Shown in pieces: positions 1 through 9,975 of a stretch of 64,000 nt of DNA; within the stretch, counting starts at the first letter, position 1; each line of letters starts with the position of its first letter. Origin of the DNA: Macrocystis pyrifera (taxonomy: Eukaryota > Sar > Phaeophyceae > Laminariales > Laminariaceae); assembly GCA_031763025.1 (NCBI GenBank), contig JASSKH010000005.1, positions 5,521,506 to 5,585,505 of the forward strand, written 5' to 3'. The notes beneath the pieces were generated by a model. The model saw only the letters and a list, made by a program, of their open reading frames with translations, was not told the DNA's origin and searched no databases. Both the position numbers and the translations under genes were made by a program.

Positions 1-952
1 CCTCGCGATACTGAGAGTATTCGCAGCACATACATATATCGAAATACTGCCAGACTGCTTCAAGAGCTCAAGTTGTCTCCAGCGAACGTACTTTGCTCCA
101 ACTCCCACTCGTGTGGCACTATCTGGGTGTGTTTTGTGCCGAACGCTGGGCCTAAGACTTGTCGACACGGTGCACAGACGGTTGAAGTATTGTTGCGGCG
201 GAGGGACGTGGGAGCAATCTAAGTACGACGGATCGAGGCATGCAGCCACGAGTCGTCGGGCGCAGAGTAGTGGCGGATCACTCTGTGGGTGTGGGACTTG
301 GGTTTCATTAGCAGACAGTTTTAGTCTGCTGAATGTCAAACGCCTGACCAAGGTGTACAACGCATGCCGCGTTGTGGCCAACATCGAGTGTATTTAGACG
401 CTACCCAGGCAAGGAAGAAAATAAAGGACTAAAAACTGAAGGATTATAGGTTTAAAGGCTAAACCGACTATTCGCTCGCATATACGCATCATTACGCGTG
501 ATAACGGGCATAATCGAGTATCTGCATCGCTCGCAATCGAGGGTTTTGGTCATCGTTTGCTTCGCTCTCGCCTGAGCGAAGCCCTGGAGCCACTGGGACT
601 GCCAAAGGGTCCAACGTACGAACTAAGGAGGCGAGTCAGGTGAGCGTTGACAGCTCACACCGGGGAGCTTGCCGTAACAGTATACTTCATACTCGAAGTA
701 TACTGGGCATATCGAGGGTATTTCATTACTGCGGGTACTGAGTCTCGCAGAAGCAGCAGTACGACCACTACCAACGGACGAAATACTGCTAGACTAGTAC
801 TGGTATACTTGTAGTGCCCGCGGTACAGAACCCCGAGATACTTGAAGCACAACAGGCGGTATCCATGCCAGCAGCAGTAGCGAACCCCGCATTAGTGCGA
901 GCCCGAAACTATACGCAGTAGTATCTACAGAACCTCAAAATACTGCGAGTAC
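1..952. other. LINE 5' flank, no gene seen
   Basis: No recognisable protein is encoded on either strand. Short AATACTG/CAGTATT and CGAGTAC motifs recur (for example near 36, 680-710, 775-800 and 935-990), which looks like a degenerate minisatellite. The reading frame of the reverse transcriptase is open back to about 896, but its first 20 or so residues are translated from this low-complexity DNA and do not look like LINE protein. The junction between flank and LINE is therefore placed near 1000. Confidence 0.5.
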
Positions 953-2917
953 TTGCAGTATCTCGAGCACAAGAACCCCGAAATACTGCGAGTGTACGAA
1001 GTACCTACGCTGAAACTATCCCTTGGAAATGAACCATCCATTGACGAGATGATGGAAGCAGTGAAGGGTATGTCAAACTGGAAAGCCGTTGGACCAGATG
1101 GTCTCCCGGTCGAAGTACTGAAACTTGACCACCCCGCTTTCGTGCAGTATTTTCACAGTATCCTTGTTAACGTTTGGGTAACGGGAGAAGTCCCCCAGCA
1201 ATGGAAAGATGCGATCATAAAAACCCTTCATAAAAAGAAGGATAGAACTGATTGCAACAACTACAGAGGTATTTCGCTTGTTGCTCACGCAGGCAAGGTG
1301 TTGCTGAAAATCGTTGCGTCCCGTCTAAGCAGCTACTGCGAGACCGAGCATATACTCCCTGAAGAACAGTGTGGCTTCCGCCCCGCACGGTCAACAGTCG
1401 ATATGCTGTTTGTCGTGCGCCGGTTGCAGCAGCTCGGGCGGCAGAAGAAAATCCCCCTGTACATGTGCTTTATCGACTTGCAGAAAGCGTACGACTCTGT
1501 CGACCGAGAACTGTTGTGGGAGGTACTCACACGCCTTGGTGTACCAACCAAGATGCTCACAATCATTCGCAATTTTCACGAAGGCATGCGGGCTCGCGTG
1601 CGTGCGGATGACGGTGAACACTCGGACTGGTTCAATGTATCCCAGGGACTGCGGCAAGGCTGCGTACTATCGCCGTTACTGTTCAACGTGTTCTTCGCCG
1701 CTGCGATACACATCGTGCTGGTACGCTTCAGCAAAGACGAATGCATCGTAAGGGATTTGGTTCATCTCGAAGAGGACAGGGTTGTCGGAAAAGAGGAACC
1801 GTTGGCATGCGTGCAAAGGGCTGTGTGGGGTATGTTGTATGCAGACGATGCAGGAATAGTCTCGAAGTCGGCGGAAGGCCTTGCGAGAATGATGACAGTC
1901 ATCGTGACTGTCTTCGAAGCAGTAGGTCTCACGGTATCCGAGAAGAAGACAGAGACGATGCTCCTACGAACACCGGATCAGACGTTTACCACCTCACCGC
2001 TCGCGATCGAAGCTGCAGGCCAAAAGTATAAACAGACGACCCAGTTTTTGTACCTAGGAGGCATTATCCACGAGAACGCTGACCTCTCCTTCGAAATCGA
2101 GCGACGAATCCGTCTGATGCGGGCATGCCTCAAACGGTATGGTCCGGAACTGTACGATAGGACGAACGCACCGCTTAGTCTGAAAGTCCGGATGCTGAAG
2201 GCCGAGGTGATTGAGACCTTGCTGTACGGTTGCGTGACGTGGACCCTCAATGCGGACCACTTCGCCAAGCTTCGATCAGCCCACCACGAAGTCCTTCTGC
2301 GAGTCATTGGTTTCCAGCGCCGACTACGCACCGACCACACCACCCTCTCGTATGCGAAGGCGCTCAGGATAACACGATGCGAAAGTATCGAAACGACCAT
2401 CCGTAAACGGCGACTCTTCTTTGCGGGGGCTGTGGTGCGGCAACACGAGGGGCGATTGCCCAGTCGGTTGATGTTCGGGACGATCGCTGGTGGGGGGAGC
2501 CCGAAACCAGGCGGGCAGCCTAAGACTTGGCCTAGGGCAATTGCTGAGGACCTTAGAGTGTTCAAAGCCTCAGAGGGATCAACGGAAGACTCCCCCTTAG
2601 TCTTTGGAGTTGGGACCGCACTGTGGCCCACTGCAGCAAAACAGACGGGAAAGTGGTACCGGGGAATCCTCGAAGCAGCTGAACAGTTCATGGGCAGGTG
2701 GCACGAGGCTGAGGCAAAGCTGAGTAGGCAGCGCCGTGCATCCGCTGCAGGTAGTGTTAGAGGGAATGGGGGGAGGGGTAACAGCAGGAGGGGTAGAGGG
2801 AACACCGTACAAGTGTATAGGGGCAGGGGGGGGAACAGGAGGAGTAGAAGGGAAACCGCGGTAGAAGAGAGTAGCAGAGAGACCGCAGATAGGGTAGCAA
2901 GGTACCAGGCCGACTAA
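953..2917 (+). CDS. LINE reverse transcriptase, N-terminally truncated
   Basis: The 654-residue frame encodes an RNA-dependent DNA polymerase of a non-LTR retrotransposon, which copies element RNA at a nicked chromosomal target. Visible landmarks are [10 protein letters not shown] (residues 43-52), NNYRGISL (102-109), EEQCGFRP (137-144), the first catalytic Asp in [14 protein letters not shown] (D175), [14 protein letters not shown] (232-245) and the catalytic box YADD (296-299). The thumb-like region continues to about 540. The C-terminus (about 590-654) is very rich in Gly and Arg, like an RNA-binding tail. No apurinic endonuclease precedes it and no restriction-like endonuclease follows, so the protein is incomplete. 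The frame begins at a TTG at 953 and the first in-frame ATG is at 1049, so the true start is lost. There is no internal stop, which suggests a fairly recent insertion. The exact LINE clade is not assigned. Confidence 0.85.
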   Translation: MQYLEHKNPEILRVYEVPTLKLSLGNEPSIDEMMEAVKGMSNWKAVGPDGLPVEVLKLDHPAFVQYFHSILVNVWVTGEVPQQWKDAIIKTLHKKKDRTDCNNYRGISLVAHAGKVLLKIVASRLSSYCETEHILPEEQCGFRPARSTVDMLFVVRRLQQLGRQKKIPLYMCFIDLQKAYDSVDRELLWEVLTRLGVPTKMLTIIRNFHEGMRARVRADDGEHSDWFNVSQGLRQGCVLSPLLFNVFFAAAIHIVLVRFSKDECIVRDLVHLEEDRVVGKEEPLACVQRAVWGMLYADDAGIVSKSAEGLARMMTVIVTVFEAVGLTVSEKKTETMLLRTPDQTFTTSPLAIEAAGQKYKQTTQFLYLGGIIHENADLSFEIERRIRLMRACLKRYGPELYDRTNAPLSLKVRMLKAEVIETLLYGCVTWTLNADHFAKLRSAHHEVLLRVIGFQRRLRTDHTTLSYAKALRITRCESIETTIRKRRLFFAGAVVRQHEGRLPSRLMFGTIAGGGSPKPGGQPKTWPRAIAEDLRVFKASEGSTEDSPLVFGVGTALWPTAAKQTGKWYRGILEAAEQFMGRWHEAEAKLSRQRRASAAGSVRGNGGRGNSRRGRGNTVQVYRGRGGNRRSRRETAVEESSRETADRVARYQAD

Positions 2918-3383
2918 TAGGTTGGACGTTTCTTTGCTACTCGTACCGCCAACTGCTGCGGCCGTTCGGTATGCATTTTGATTTTTTTCCCTTCTTATCC
3001 TTATGAAAGAAGTACTACATAGTGGGTGGGTGACGAGCGTATTTTGGCCCACTCACTATTGCTCTTTTTACTTAGTTAAGTGTTCACCGGGATGCATAGT
3101 CCCCTTTTTCCTTCTCGTATCTTTCCCCTTGCACGTCCCTTTTGGCTCATGCTCGGGGTAAGTATGTATGTGTCTGAGCTTTGGCTTCCCATTTTATTTA
3201 TTTATTTGGGATTCTTCTCCTTTTCTTTTTCTTTTTCTTGTTCTTTTTCGGTTTGGTTTTTTCGTTGCTTCTCTTTCTTTATGGTGTATTTTGGTTGCTG
3301 GCGTATGTATGTATGTTGTGTCGGCCGCACCTAGTGCGAAGGCATGGTATTACGTAGGCTATTAATGCATTACGGTGTGTTAT

Positions 3384-3512
3384 CTCTGTGTCGTAGTCTG
3401 TGACCACAGAGCTCGTATCTTTCTAGGGTGAAGAATCAGCACGGACACTGGGCTTGCTGGATGTCGACGAGTAGAAGAACGGTTTAATGTGAAGAAACAC
3501 ACACACACACAC
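3384..3512 (+). repeat. LINE 3' tail, reference copy
   Basis: This segment contains GTGACCACAGAGCTCGTATC, a CTAGGGTGAAGAATC box, GGATGTCGACGAGTAGAAG and GGTTTAATGTGAAG, followed by (AC)n. The same order of boxes occurs at about 12153, 12953, 13106/13521, 14450, 16970, 33745 and 44444. Most of those copies end in (AAC)n rather than (AC)n. Confidence 0.8.
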
Positions 3513-3913
3513 GGTAATAGCAGCAGTATTTTCTCGAACATACTTTGCTTTACTCCAAGTATTCGGAGTATATAGCTGTGAAATATTGAGGTATGAACGC
3601 ACGCCACACGCAAGCGCGCCCAAACCCTTTAATTTGGGCTAAAACACACACGTCACATGTACTACAATATTATATCATATTATGCGTTCAGAAAAGCAAG
3701 GTGGATGAATGTACTGGCACAAAAAAAGTCACTAGTGGAAAATAAACACACACAACTTATATTACAGTACGTATATCATGCTATACGTTCAGAAAAACAA
3801 GATGTGGACGAATGTATCATTATTACTACTACTGTAGTACTGCTGTTGTAGTCCTGGTACGAAAAAAGTCAAAAGTGATACAAATAAAAACGTGGATCTT
3901 TCCAGCCTAATTC
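3513..3913. other. Unassigned, with imperfect 110-bp duplication
   Basis: There is no gene here. Two imperfect units at about 3657-3760 and 3765-3880 share a TATATCAT...GTTCAGAAAA(A/G)CAAG core and an AAAAAAGTCA box, so they look like a diverged tandem duplication. Confidence 0.45.
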
Positions 3914-4245
3914 GGCGTCCCCGGTGGCTTGGTAGGTGGTCCGCGAGCCTATCAAGATCAATTTCGTGAGTTCGAGTCTCACCGAGTGCATGCTCATATG
4001 GACTTTTTCTTGCATAAACTTCATTAGCGGAAAGCGCGAGAGCGTGGGTTAGCTGTACATTCGATGAAAATCGACGAGCAGTGGGAATGCTGAACCCTAT
4101 GCGCGATAAAAACTAAAGGCACGTACCGGGGGGGAGAAGGGACGACACCTGTGACCACGGCTTGTCCAGAAGATCGTCGAGGGTAAAAAAACCTCCTACG
4201 AGTGGGCTGGAAAGTAAAAGTGATGAAAAAAAAAAAAAAAAAAAA
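3914..4245 (+). mobile_element. tRNA-derived SINE, full length
   Basis: The element starts GGCGTCCCCGG and carries a Pol III A box (TGGCTTGGTAGG) and a B box in GAGTTCGAGTCTC. With the A box set at tRNA position 8, TTCGA falls at positions 54-58 and the T-stem GTGAG/CTCAC is perfectly paired, while the acceptor stem is lost. A body of about 250 bases follows, with a CGAAAATCGACGAGCAG box and a run of seven G. It ends in A20 (4226-4245). Copies at 13182, 23704, 27928 and 59764 define the same ends. Confidence 0.9.
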
Positions 4246-4254
4246 TCGTAAGAG

Positions 4255-4285
4255 GGTTTACCCTCGACGACCTTCTGGACAAGCC
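4255..4285 (-). repeat. SINE 3' fragment, inverted
   Basis: GGGTTTACCCTCGACGACC and the following TTCTGGACAAGCC are the reverse complement of the SINE body near 4173-4203. The fragment begins just after the poly(A) of the preceding SINE. It then runs into a sequence forming an inverted repeat with 4583-4606. Confidence 0.65.
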
Positions 4286-4299
4286 GGAGTATAGGTTTC

Positions 4300-4606
4300 G
4301 CAATCTGGGAGAAGGGATCTTTAGGGGTGTTTTTGACTTGAAAATTGTGTTGCGCGGTCTGCACTTCGGAATTGTCGTCTGCAATTGAGAAATTTCCTGG
4401 GTCGATGCAAACGCGGCGCAGCCGCGTTTATGGCCAGTTTTGGCGCGTTTTGTCTGCGGTTTGGGGTGAGGATTAGGGTTAGGGTTAGGGTTAGGGTTAG
4501 GGTTAGAGTCAGGGGTTGGGTTGGGTCTTCGCCCGTACCTTGATCCCAACAGGAACCAAAATACCTGAACAGCCTACCAACTTAAAGATCCCTTCTCCCA
4601 GATTGC
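4300..4606. repeat. 24-bp inverted repeat flanking telomere-like DNA
   Basis: The 24 bases at 4300-4323 are exactly the reverse complement of 4583-4606. The roughly 260 bases between them include a telomere-like block. Confidence 0.8.
4473..4506 (+). repeat. Internal telomere-like TTAGGG block
   Basis: Five and a half perfect TTAGGG units are visible. Unrelated unique and SINE sequence continues on both sides, so this is an interstitial block and not a chromosome end. Confidence 0.9.
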
Positions 4607-4618
4607 TAGGGGACCTCA

Positions 4619-4802
4619 CAAGCCGTGGGTGGTCACAGGTGTCTTCCCTTCTCCCCCCCGGTACGTGCCTTTTTTTTTTTATCGCGCATAGGGTTCAGCA
4701 TTCCCACTGCTCGTCGATTTTCATCGAATGTAGCTAACTCACGCTCTCGCGCTTTCCGCTAATCAATCTCTTTTATGCAAGAAAAAGCCCCTGCGAGCAT
4801 GG
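4619..4802 (-). mobile_element. tRNA-derived SINE, headless partial copy
   Basis: The reverse complement of the SINE body is present: ACAAGCC, GTGGTCACAGG, the C-run, TTTCATCGAATG and TTATGCAAGAAAAAG. Similarity stops before the tRNA-like head at about 4802 and before the poly(A) end at about 4619, so both ends are missing. Confidence 0.75.
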
Positions 4803-5343
4803 CTCTAGATTCTATCGGTCAGCAATGTAGGACACACTGCAATAAGAACTACAGTACTATGTTTTGTACGAACGCTGCTGTACGAATGAGCCGCAGCACG
4901 ATCGTCCATACGCGCAAGGTGGGCCCATCACTGCTGCTGCTGGGCAGCAGGGTTGGTTGCGGTGCTGTAGGAAGCCGGAGGTAAGCACGCTCTGTGCACT
5001 GCCGTGGGTATTGTTCTCTAGGCGGTGGTCCATGCTCCGTGCAACAACCCAAAAAACATTGTAGGGATATTATACGTCATCCTGGGTACATACGGGAAAA
5101 AATATATATGGCAGATGACGGAATGCGGACGACAGGCTCCGACAAACATAACCAACCACAGCAACACTGCGCATATGGGTGTGTCGAACACGCAGGGCGT
5201 ATGGGCGGCGGCGTTGGAACGATGGGATCTGTGCATGTTGTCTGTTGTGTACCTGGTATATGCCTGAGCTGTGTGCTCACAGCTCATGAGAGCCGGGGGG
5301 AGAAAACAGAGAGCATGTGTACGGATACGTACGTACAAAATTA
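4803..5343. other. Unassigned unique sequence
   Basis: Only short overlapping frames occur here and none resembles a known protein. No repeat shared with the rest of the window was seen. Confidence 0.4.
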
Positions 5344-5348
5344 GGCCT
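5344..5348. other. Target-site duplication, left
   Basis: GGCCT directly abuts the left LTR and is repeated at 11107-11111 directly after the right LTR. A 5-bp duplication is usual for Ty3-type integrases. Confidence 0.8.
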
Positions 5349-5579
5349 ATGGCCTCTGCCAGATGATATCAGCAAGAGGGCTTCCAGCGAGGGACTCCAC
5401 CAGTCTCGCTGGCCTCGCACTCAGTAAGTCTTGTTCTTAGAGCTTGTATTATCACGGAGTGATCCTCATCGGACCACGAGCCAGGTGGCTAGGGGACATC
5501 ACACAGGATCCCCGGCCACTGCTCCACTCACACATGCGATTACACTGAAACCTCCACGGCTTGGTATCTTTTGGCTACA
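5349..5579 (-). repeat. 3' LTR of the Ty3 element
   Basis: On the minus strand it begins TGTAGCC and ends GGCCAT. It matches 10876-11106 over all 231 bases by eye. The 5' flank is the target duplication GGCCT. Confidence 0.95.
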
Positions 5580-5657
5580 GCACCCCCAAAGCGAGTTCAC
5601 TCGACACGAACGAGCTTGACAAAACCAAAAAACCAAGACGAAATCGCATGCGGCAAA

Positions 5658-6803
5658 TCACAAATCAATGCTGAACTCTGAAGCAATTTTAATCTTGAGC
5701 GCACGGGTCATCCGTAATTTGCGCAATTCCTTCACGACGAATTCAGGCGCAGCAGAATAAATCGACCGCAAAGACTCCCACGTGCGCTCCTCTGCTTCGA
5801 AACCATCCCAATCGACCAAGACAATCACCTCGTTGGCATCATCTTCGGCCACATGCACCAAAGCATTCATGCGGCATTCACCCTGCGCAAAGGAATGTTG
5901 GAAAACATCCTTCAGATCAGCGGTGACGTTCAACGTCGCATCCGCATAAAATCGTAAACGAGCCACGTGAGCTTGATGCACCTTCCCAGAAACGATGTTC
6001 TGAACTGAGTACACATGATCATGATCAGCTGCTACCACACGCCACGGACCAGTCCATGTGGACAACAATTTCGGTGTGACACCCTGCCGACGAACACGAG
6101 CATACAACACGAAATCACCAACCGCAAATTTTGGCAACACCACCTGGCCCTGAGCCTGTTTACGTTTGTTGTCGCGAGACACGGCAACAGCTGCGCGAAT
6201 ATCGGCGCAAAATCTCTCCTGCTCTGCAACGACTTCACGGACGTTCGCACGCAACAAGTCAGCATTCATCACGTCAACATTCCACCTGCCATCAGACTCA
6301 GAAACGAGCGCCGAGAAATCGGTACGCGGAGCACGCCCAAACATCACGCTGTACGGAGTGCTTCGGTAACGTTCACGAAACGAAGTGTTCAAGGCCCACT
6401 GAGCGGCCGGCAAAACATCAACCCACTCCGAAACCTGACGACGCTGTTCTGACAGAATGGAACGCAGAGCACGTACCACCTCTTTTACCATGCGTTCACA
6501 CGTACCGTTCGACCACGGCGTGTAAGCGACAGCAAAACGATGTTCGATGTGCAACGCGTCGCTCAACAAAGCAAGCACCCTGTTCTTGAAATGCGTGGCG
6601 GTATCACTCACCCACACACGCGGCACCCCCAAAGTCTTACACCAGGCTAGCAAATGCTTCGCTGTGACCTCGGCTGTACAAGCCTCGGCCGGTTCCAACG
6701 CCACGTAGTTGGACAAATCATCCATGATGACCAAAACATATCGGAAACCATCCTCATCAGGCAGGCCATCGCTACCTTCGGGCCCGCTGTGGCCAACATA
6801 CAA
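5658..6803 (-). CDS. Ty3 integrase catalytic core, C-terminus and chromodomain
   Basis: The 381 residues are the downstream part of the pol polyprotein. The integrase core continues from the previous frame: VSDTATHFKN holds the second catalytic Asp (D67), and SNGTCERMVKEV holds the catalytic Glu (E103) about 35 residues later. A basic region and a GPWRV box (252-256) follow. Residues 314-362 (ALVHVAED...LVDWDGF...ERTWESL) have the aromatic-cage layout of a chromodomain, which in chromoviruses tethers integrase to modified histones. The frame starts at an internal Met that is not a real start. The first catalytic Asp lies in the neighbouring frame, so both are one gene broken by a 1-base shift in the A-run 6802-6806. 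Confidence 0.9.
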   Translation of the reverse strand: MYVGHSGPEGSDGLPDEDGFRYVLVIMDDLSNYVALEPAEACTAEVTAKHLLAWCKTLGVPRVWVSDTATHFKNRVLALLSDALHIEHRFAVAYTPWSNGTCERMVKEVVRALRSILSEQRRQVSEWVDVLPAAQWALNTSFRERYRSTPYSVMFGRAPRTDFSALVSESDGRWNVDVMNADLLRANVREVVAEQERFCADIRAAVAVSRDNKRKQAQGQVVLPKFAVGDFVLYARVRRQGVTPKLLSTWTGPWRVVAADHDHVYSVQNIVSGKVHQAHVARLRFYADATLNVTADLKDVFQHSFAQGECRMNALVHVAEDDANEVIVLVDWDGFEAEERTWESLRSIYSAAPEFVVKELRKLRMTRALKIKIASEFSIDL

Positions 6804-9733
6804 AAATCAAAGTGCACCACTTCTCCCGGAGCGGTACCATGCACCGTGTCTCCGTAGGGACGAGGAATGAGTGCACCTGCACGCGTGTCTACACAGTGCA
6901 AACACTGGCGAACGAATTCGCGAACCTGAGAATCCATGTGAGGCCAAACACAATATTCCTTCAGGCGAAACAAAGTCGGCGCCACACCACGGTGACCAGC
7001 CGAGCGCATGTGCGCGCACACCATCAAACGAGTTTGAAGAGCAAGATCATCCGGCGGAATCCACAAGACGTCACGCACCCCAACACGCACACGAAACAAA
7101 CCATCATCGGCCAAGGTAGCTTGACCGAAGGTTGTCGAAAATTCATGAACACCAACGCCGATACGAGCGACAGACCTTTGTTGCGAGGCACGAATCACAT
7201 CCAATGCGGGAAGCGAATCGTCAGCATTACATGGGCTGTGCACGGCAACCGAACGAACAGGCACCGTAGGAACTTTGACCCAACGAGACAACAGATCCCC
7301 CCAACAGTTTCGATCGCCAGGGATGTGTTCGATTGCATAGCGGTATTGTCCTAAAACACCCTTCCAATTCTCTAGGCGTTGTGCCATGGTCTTTGTGACC
7401 GTCGTGACACACTTCTCCGGATTGAAAATGTACTGCAAGTTTCGATGATCAGTAAAGATATGAACACCACCCCAAAGCAGGTATTCGAGCCTCCGGAACG
7501 TATTAACGATCGCAAAACCTTCTTTGTCGACAGTCGCCCAGCGCAACTGCGAACCTGTGAACGAACCACTCAGAAATCCGAGAGGCTCGTGAGACATGCT
7601 TTCCAACGCCAATCCACTGCGAAATTCGTGTTCAGGCACTTGGGTGAGAAAACTACCCCAATGGAAATCAGAAGCGTCAGGAAACATCAAAACAACGCAC
7701 CCGGGACGAGGATGATGAAGCGGCACTGCTTGCGCCACCAAACCCCGTGCGGCATTCCACGCCCGCACCCGATCCTCCGTCCACGCGGTATCCTTGATGA
7801 CACGATTGCGCGCCACTCGCTTAGTCCGACGTGTAGCCCCAACAAGGAGCTCCTCCAAAAAATCACGTAACGGTGCTACCGTTTCCGCTAAACGTGGTAA
7901 CGATGTACGCAACCAGTTGACAGCCTGCAAGAATTGCATTAGTTCTCCAGCGTTTTCGGGACGACGCATTTCACTTAAACCTTGCACTCGAGCGGGGTCA
8001 TGGGACACGACACCATTGGAATACACCTTACCACACCAGACCAGTTCACGAGAGAAGAAGGTACACTTGTGGGCGGCGACAAACAGTCCAACATTCTCCA
8101 GGCGTTCAAGAATGTCATCAAGCAGCTGCAGAAGAGCTTCTTCGGTGTCTGCGAAAAAGAAAACGTCATCGACCCAAACTTTGCAATCCAAACCACGCAA
8201 CACTTCAGTCATGACACCTTGGAAATAAGAAGTCGCATTCAAAACACCTTGGGGAACACGGGTAGGCGTGAACAAACCGTCGCTTGTCGCCATGGTGAAG
8301 ACGTCTTGCGCCTCCGGAGCCAAAGGCATCTGCCAGTACCCTTGAAGTAGGTCCAGCTTGCCGAAGAAACGCGCCCCCAGCAGATCTCCCATGTCTTCAT
8401 GGTTGGGCATGACGCCCGGGGACTTCTCCACCTGTGCGTTCACCGCCGAGTAGTCGCTCACCAAACGGAAAGAGTCCTTCTTGGGCACCGCCATCGCCGG
8501 ACTCGCCCACACCGCCTGGATGTTGTGGTAGACAAAGCAAAAAAACACCAAAGCAGCAATGCACTTCGAGAGCCAGTCCCTTTTCGTCGGTTCGTACCGA
8601 CGTGGCGTTGCCTTGACAGGCTTCGCCTGTTGCTTCAGCTGCACTCGCATCGGCTCCACTTGCGCTGGCGGATCACCACACAGCGCACGGCGAAAAGCAC
8701 CCACGCGACGAGCCAAAATTTCGCGCAAACGGGTTGCTCCGCCGACGCTTAATCCACTCTGCTCTGCCTGCTGCACGCTGTCCTCCAACGCCCGTTCTCG
8801 GGCCGTCCGCTCCGCCTCCGGATCCATGAACATGTCTGGCCCCCGGTCGACCAAATGTTCCACCGCCTTGTCCTCCGGAGCATCCACCGTAGCCTCGGTC
8901 TGAAAAGCACGCACGGAAACCGTCACTCTGCGCGCCGCAAGGTAACTCGGAGTCTCCACACCGGTCGATACCGGCACTGCGCGAGGGCGAAGCTTCTCCA
9001 GAGCTTCACGGTAGACGTCGATGCCAAGAGCTTTCATGGTAGCCATGCCAAACAGAACGACGTTATCTGTACCAGGCATGACCGCGAAAGTGATGGGCTC
9101 CAATTTCACCGCTCCCCACGGCGTCCGTACACTCACGGCAATCGGCACCGTTTTGTGCGTGACCATCACTGAAACACCCGTAGCGGTTTTCGCCTGCTGC
9201 GGGCCATTTTCGAACGGAATTTGCAGATCGGCGCCGCCGAAATGCGAAGACAGCTGCTGAAGTAAGCCGACACCGATGGACGTGAGCGCCGACCCCGAAT
9301 CAAGGATCACACGCGCCATCAGCGAACCAACCGACCCTGGCAAAGAGAGATCAGCGCGTAAACACTCAGCGCTGCGATCGACAGGCACTTCACCTGCCGT
9401 TGAACTCTGGTCGGTACCAAGAGTCACCTGACGCCATGGCTGCCCTCCTACAGCCGGCGCCGAAGAAATAGAATCGGCGGTCCACCCCGACCAAGACGTC
9501 GAATATACAGACGGTTCCGGCGCTACCGCCCCTGCAGCAGCACCAGACACTGACTCCGCCCGCTCGGTGGATGGCGAAGTTCTCGCTCCAGCAGCACCCA
9601 CCGATGTTCCAGCTCCTCCAACGTATACAGCTCGGCCGGCAACAGACGAACCAGATCCCGACCCAGCGGCTCCTGCCGCTGGCGCACCAGAAGTTGAAGA
9701 AGCAACAGCAGAAGTTCCACCGCCCGCTGTCAA
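6647..9733 (-). CDS. Ty3 pol: protease, RT, RNase H, integrase N-terminus
   Basis: The 1028-residue frame is the main part of pol. The first 110 residues are Ala/Gly/Ser-rich linker. An aspartic protease active site reads ILDSGSALTSIG (D145). The reverse transcriptase spans about 360-590, with catalytic D461 in GKLDLLQGYWQMPL and VDD (521-523) in VWVDDVFFF. RNase H spans about 680-815, with FPDASDFHWGS (D686), VDKEGFAI (E738) and TDHRNL (D762). The integrase HHCC zinc-binding set is H908, H914, C944 and C947, followed by the first catalytic Asp in HFDF (D976). After about residue 980 the frame is out of phase and ends. The frame is open upstream of 9733 through the gag zinc knuckle, to about 10050, so 9733 is a TTG and not a biological start. 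Confidence 0.93.
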   Translation of the reverse strand: MTAGGGTSAVASSTSGAPAAGAAGSGSGSSVAGRAVYVGGAGTSVGAAGARTSPSTERAESVSGAAAGAVAPEPSVYSTSWSGWTADSISSAPAVGGQPWRQVTLGTDQSSTAGEVPVDRSAECLRADLSLPGSVGSLMARVILDSGSALTSIGVGLLQQLSSHFGGADLQIPFENGPQQAKTATGVSVMVTHKTVPIAVSVRTPWGAVKLEPITFAVMPGTDNVVLFGMATMKALGIDVYREALEKLRPRAVPVSTGVETPSYLAARRVTVSVRAFQTEATVDAPEDKAVEHLVDRGPDMFMDPEAERTARERALEDSVQQAEQSGLSVGGATRLREILARRVGAFRRALCGDPPAQVEPMRVQLKQQAKPVKATPRRYEPTKRDWLSKCIAALVFFCFVYHNIQAVWASPAMAVPKKDSFRLVSDYSAVNAQVEKSPGVMPNHEDMGDLLGARFFGKLDLLQGYWQMPLAPEAQDVFTMATSDGLFTPTRVPQGVLNATSYFQGVMTEVLRGLDCKVWVDDVFFFADTEEALLQLLDDILERLENVGLFVAAHKCTFFSRELVWCGKVYSNGVVSHDPARVQGLSEMRRPENAGELMQFLQAVNWLRTSLPRLAETVAPLRDFLEELLVGATRRTKRVARNRVIKDTAWTEDRVRAWNAARGLVAQAVPLHHPRPGCVVLMFPDASDFHWGSFLTQVPEHEFRSGLALESMSHEPLGFLSGSFTGSQLRWATVDKEGFAIVNTFRRLEYLLWGGVHIFTDHRNLQYIFNPEKCVTTVTKTMAQRLENWKGVLGQYRYAIEHIPGDRNCWGDLLSRWVKVPTVPVRSVAVHSPCNADDSLPALDVIRASQQRSVARIGVGVHEFSTTFGQATLADDGLFRVRVGVRDVLWIPPDDLALQTRLMVCAHMRSAGHRGVAPTLFRLKEYCVWPHMDSQVREFVRQCLHCVDTRAGALIPRPYGDTVHGTAPGEVVHFDFCMLATAGPKVAMACLMRMVSDMFWSSWMICPTTWRWNRPRLVQPRSQRSIC
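6802..6806 (-). other. 1-base frameshift in integrase
   Basis: On the minus strand, GAT followed by five T leaves the integrase frame after HFDF. The continuing integrase frame (YVGHSGPEGSDG and onward) is one base back. A six-T run would restore one frame. The cause could be a mutation, a sequencing error in a homopolymer, or -1 slippage. Confidence 0.8.
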
Positions 9734-9864
9734 TTGATTGCCACCACGGCCACCGCGCCCGCGTCCATGGTTGAATCTGCCCCGGCCGCCATTGCGGCCC
9801 CCGCGATACCCTGACGACCCGCGCCCACCACTGCTGGGAGCTGTGCCGCCACCGCGAGCTTTTG

Positions 9865-9975
9865 GGCAATCAGAAACATAATGGTTGGGATCACCACACT
9901 CGAAACAGACGCGAACAAACGACTTTTTCGCGGACTGCTGCTGTTTCGGTTTCTGCTGCTGTTGGCGTCGCGGTT
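9865..9975 (-). CDS. gag zinc knuckle, in the pol frame
   Basis: Read in the pol frame, this segment gives CFECGDPNHYVSDC, a perfect CX2CX4HX4C knuckle, preceded by a Gln/Lys-rich stretch and followed by Gly/Arg-rich sequence. Knuckles of this kind bind element RNA in the capsid protein. The knuckle is in a different frame from the gag body at 9975-10667, so it reaches the protein only if the ribosome shifts by +1, or if one frame has suffered an indel. Confidence 0.85.

Larger units (their letters stand above)
953..3512 (+). mobile_element. 5'-truncated LINE (non-LTR retrotransposon)
   Basis: The element has an open reverse transcriptase frame, a pyrimidine-rich 3' untranslated region of about 580 bases, a conserved tail segment (3384-3495) and a short (AC)n terminus at 3496-3512. 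No endonuclease is visible upstream, so the 5' part is missing, which is the usual result of incomplete target-primed reverse transcription. The same 3' untranslated region is present in inverted orientation at 12153-12950, which fixes both as copies of one family. No target-site duplication was recognised because the 5' junction lies in repetitive DNA. Confidence 0.85.

Noticed and set aside
1660..1860. Programmed frameshift or intron within the LINE reverse transcriptase
   Set aside because: All RT motifs up to YADD lie in one uninterrupted frame, so nothing needs explaining.
1978..2805. 275-residue minus-strand frame inside the LINE
   Set aside because: It is the complement of the reverse transcriptase frame, and its Pro/Leu-rich composition mirrors the Gly/Arg-rich C-terminus on the other strand.
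4473..4506. Chromosome end
   Set aside because: Only 34 bases of TTAGGG are present and other sequence continues on both sides.
6015..6589. Long plus-strand frames across the Ty3 integrase
   Set aside because: They lie opposite the integrase and show no recognisable domain. GC-rich coding DNA often leaves the other strand open.
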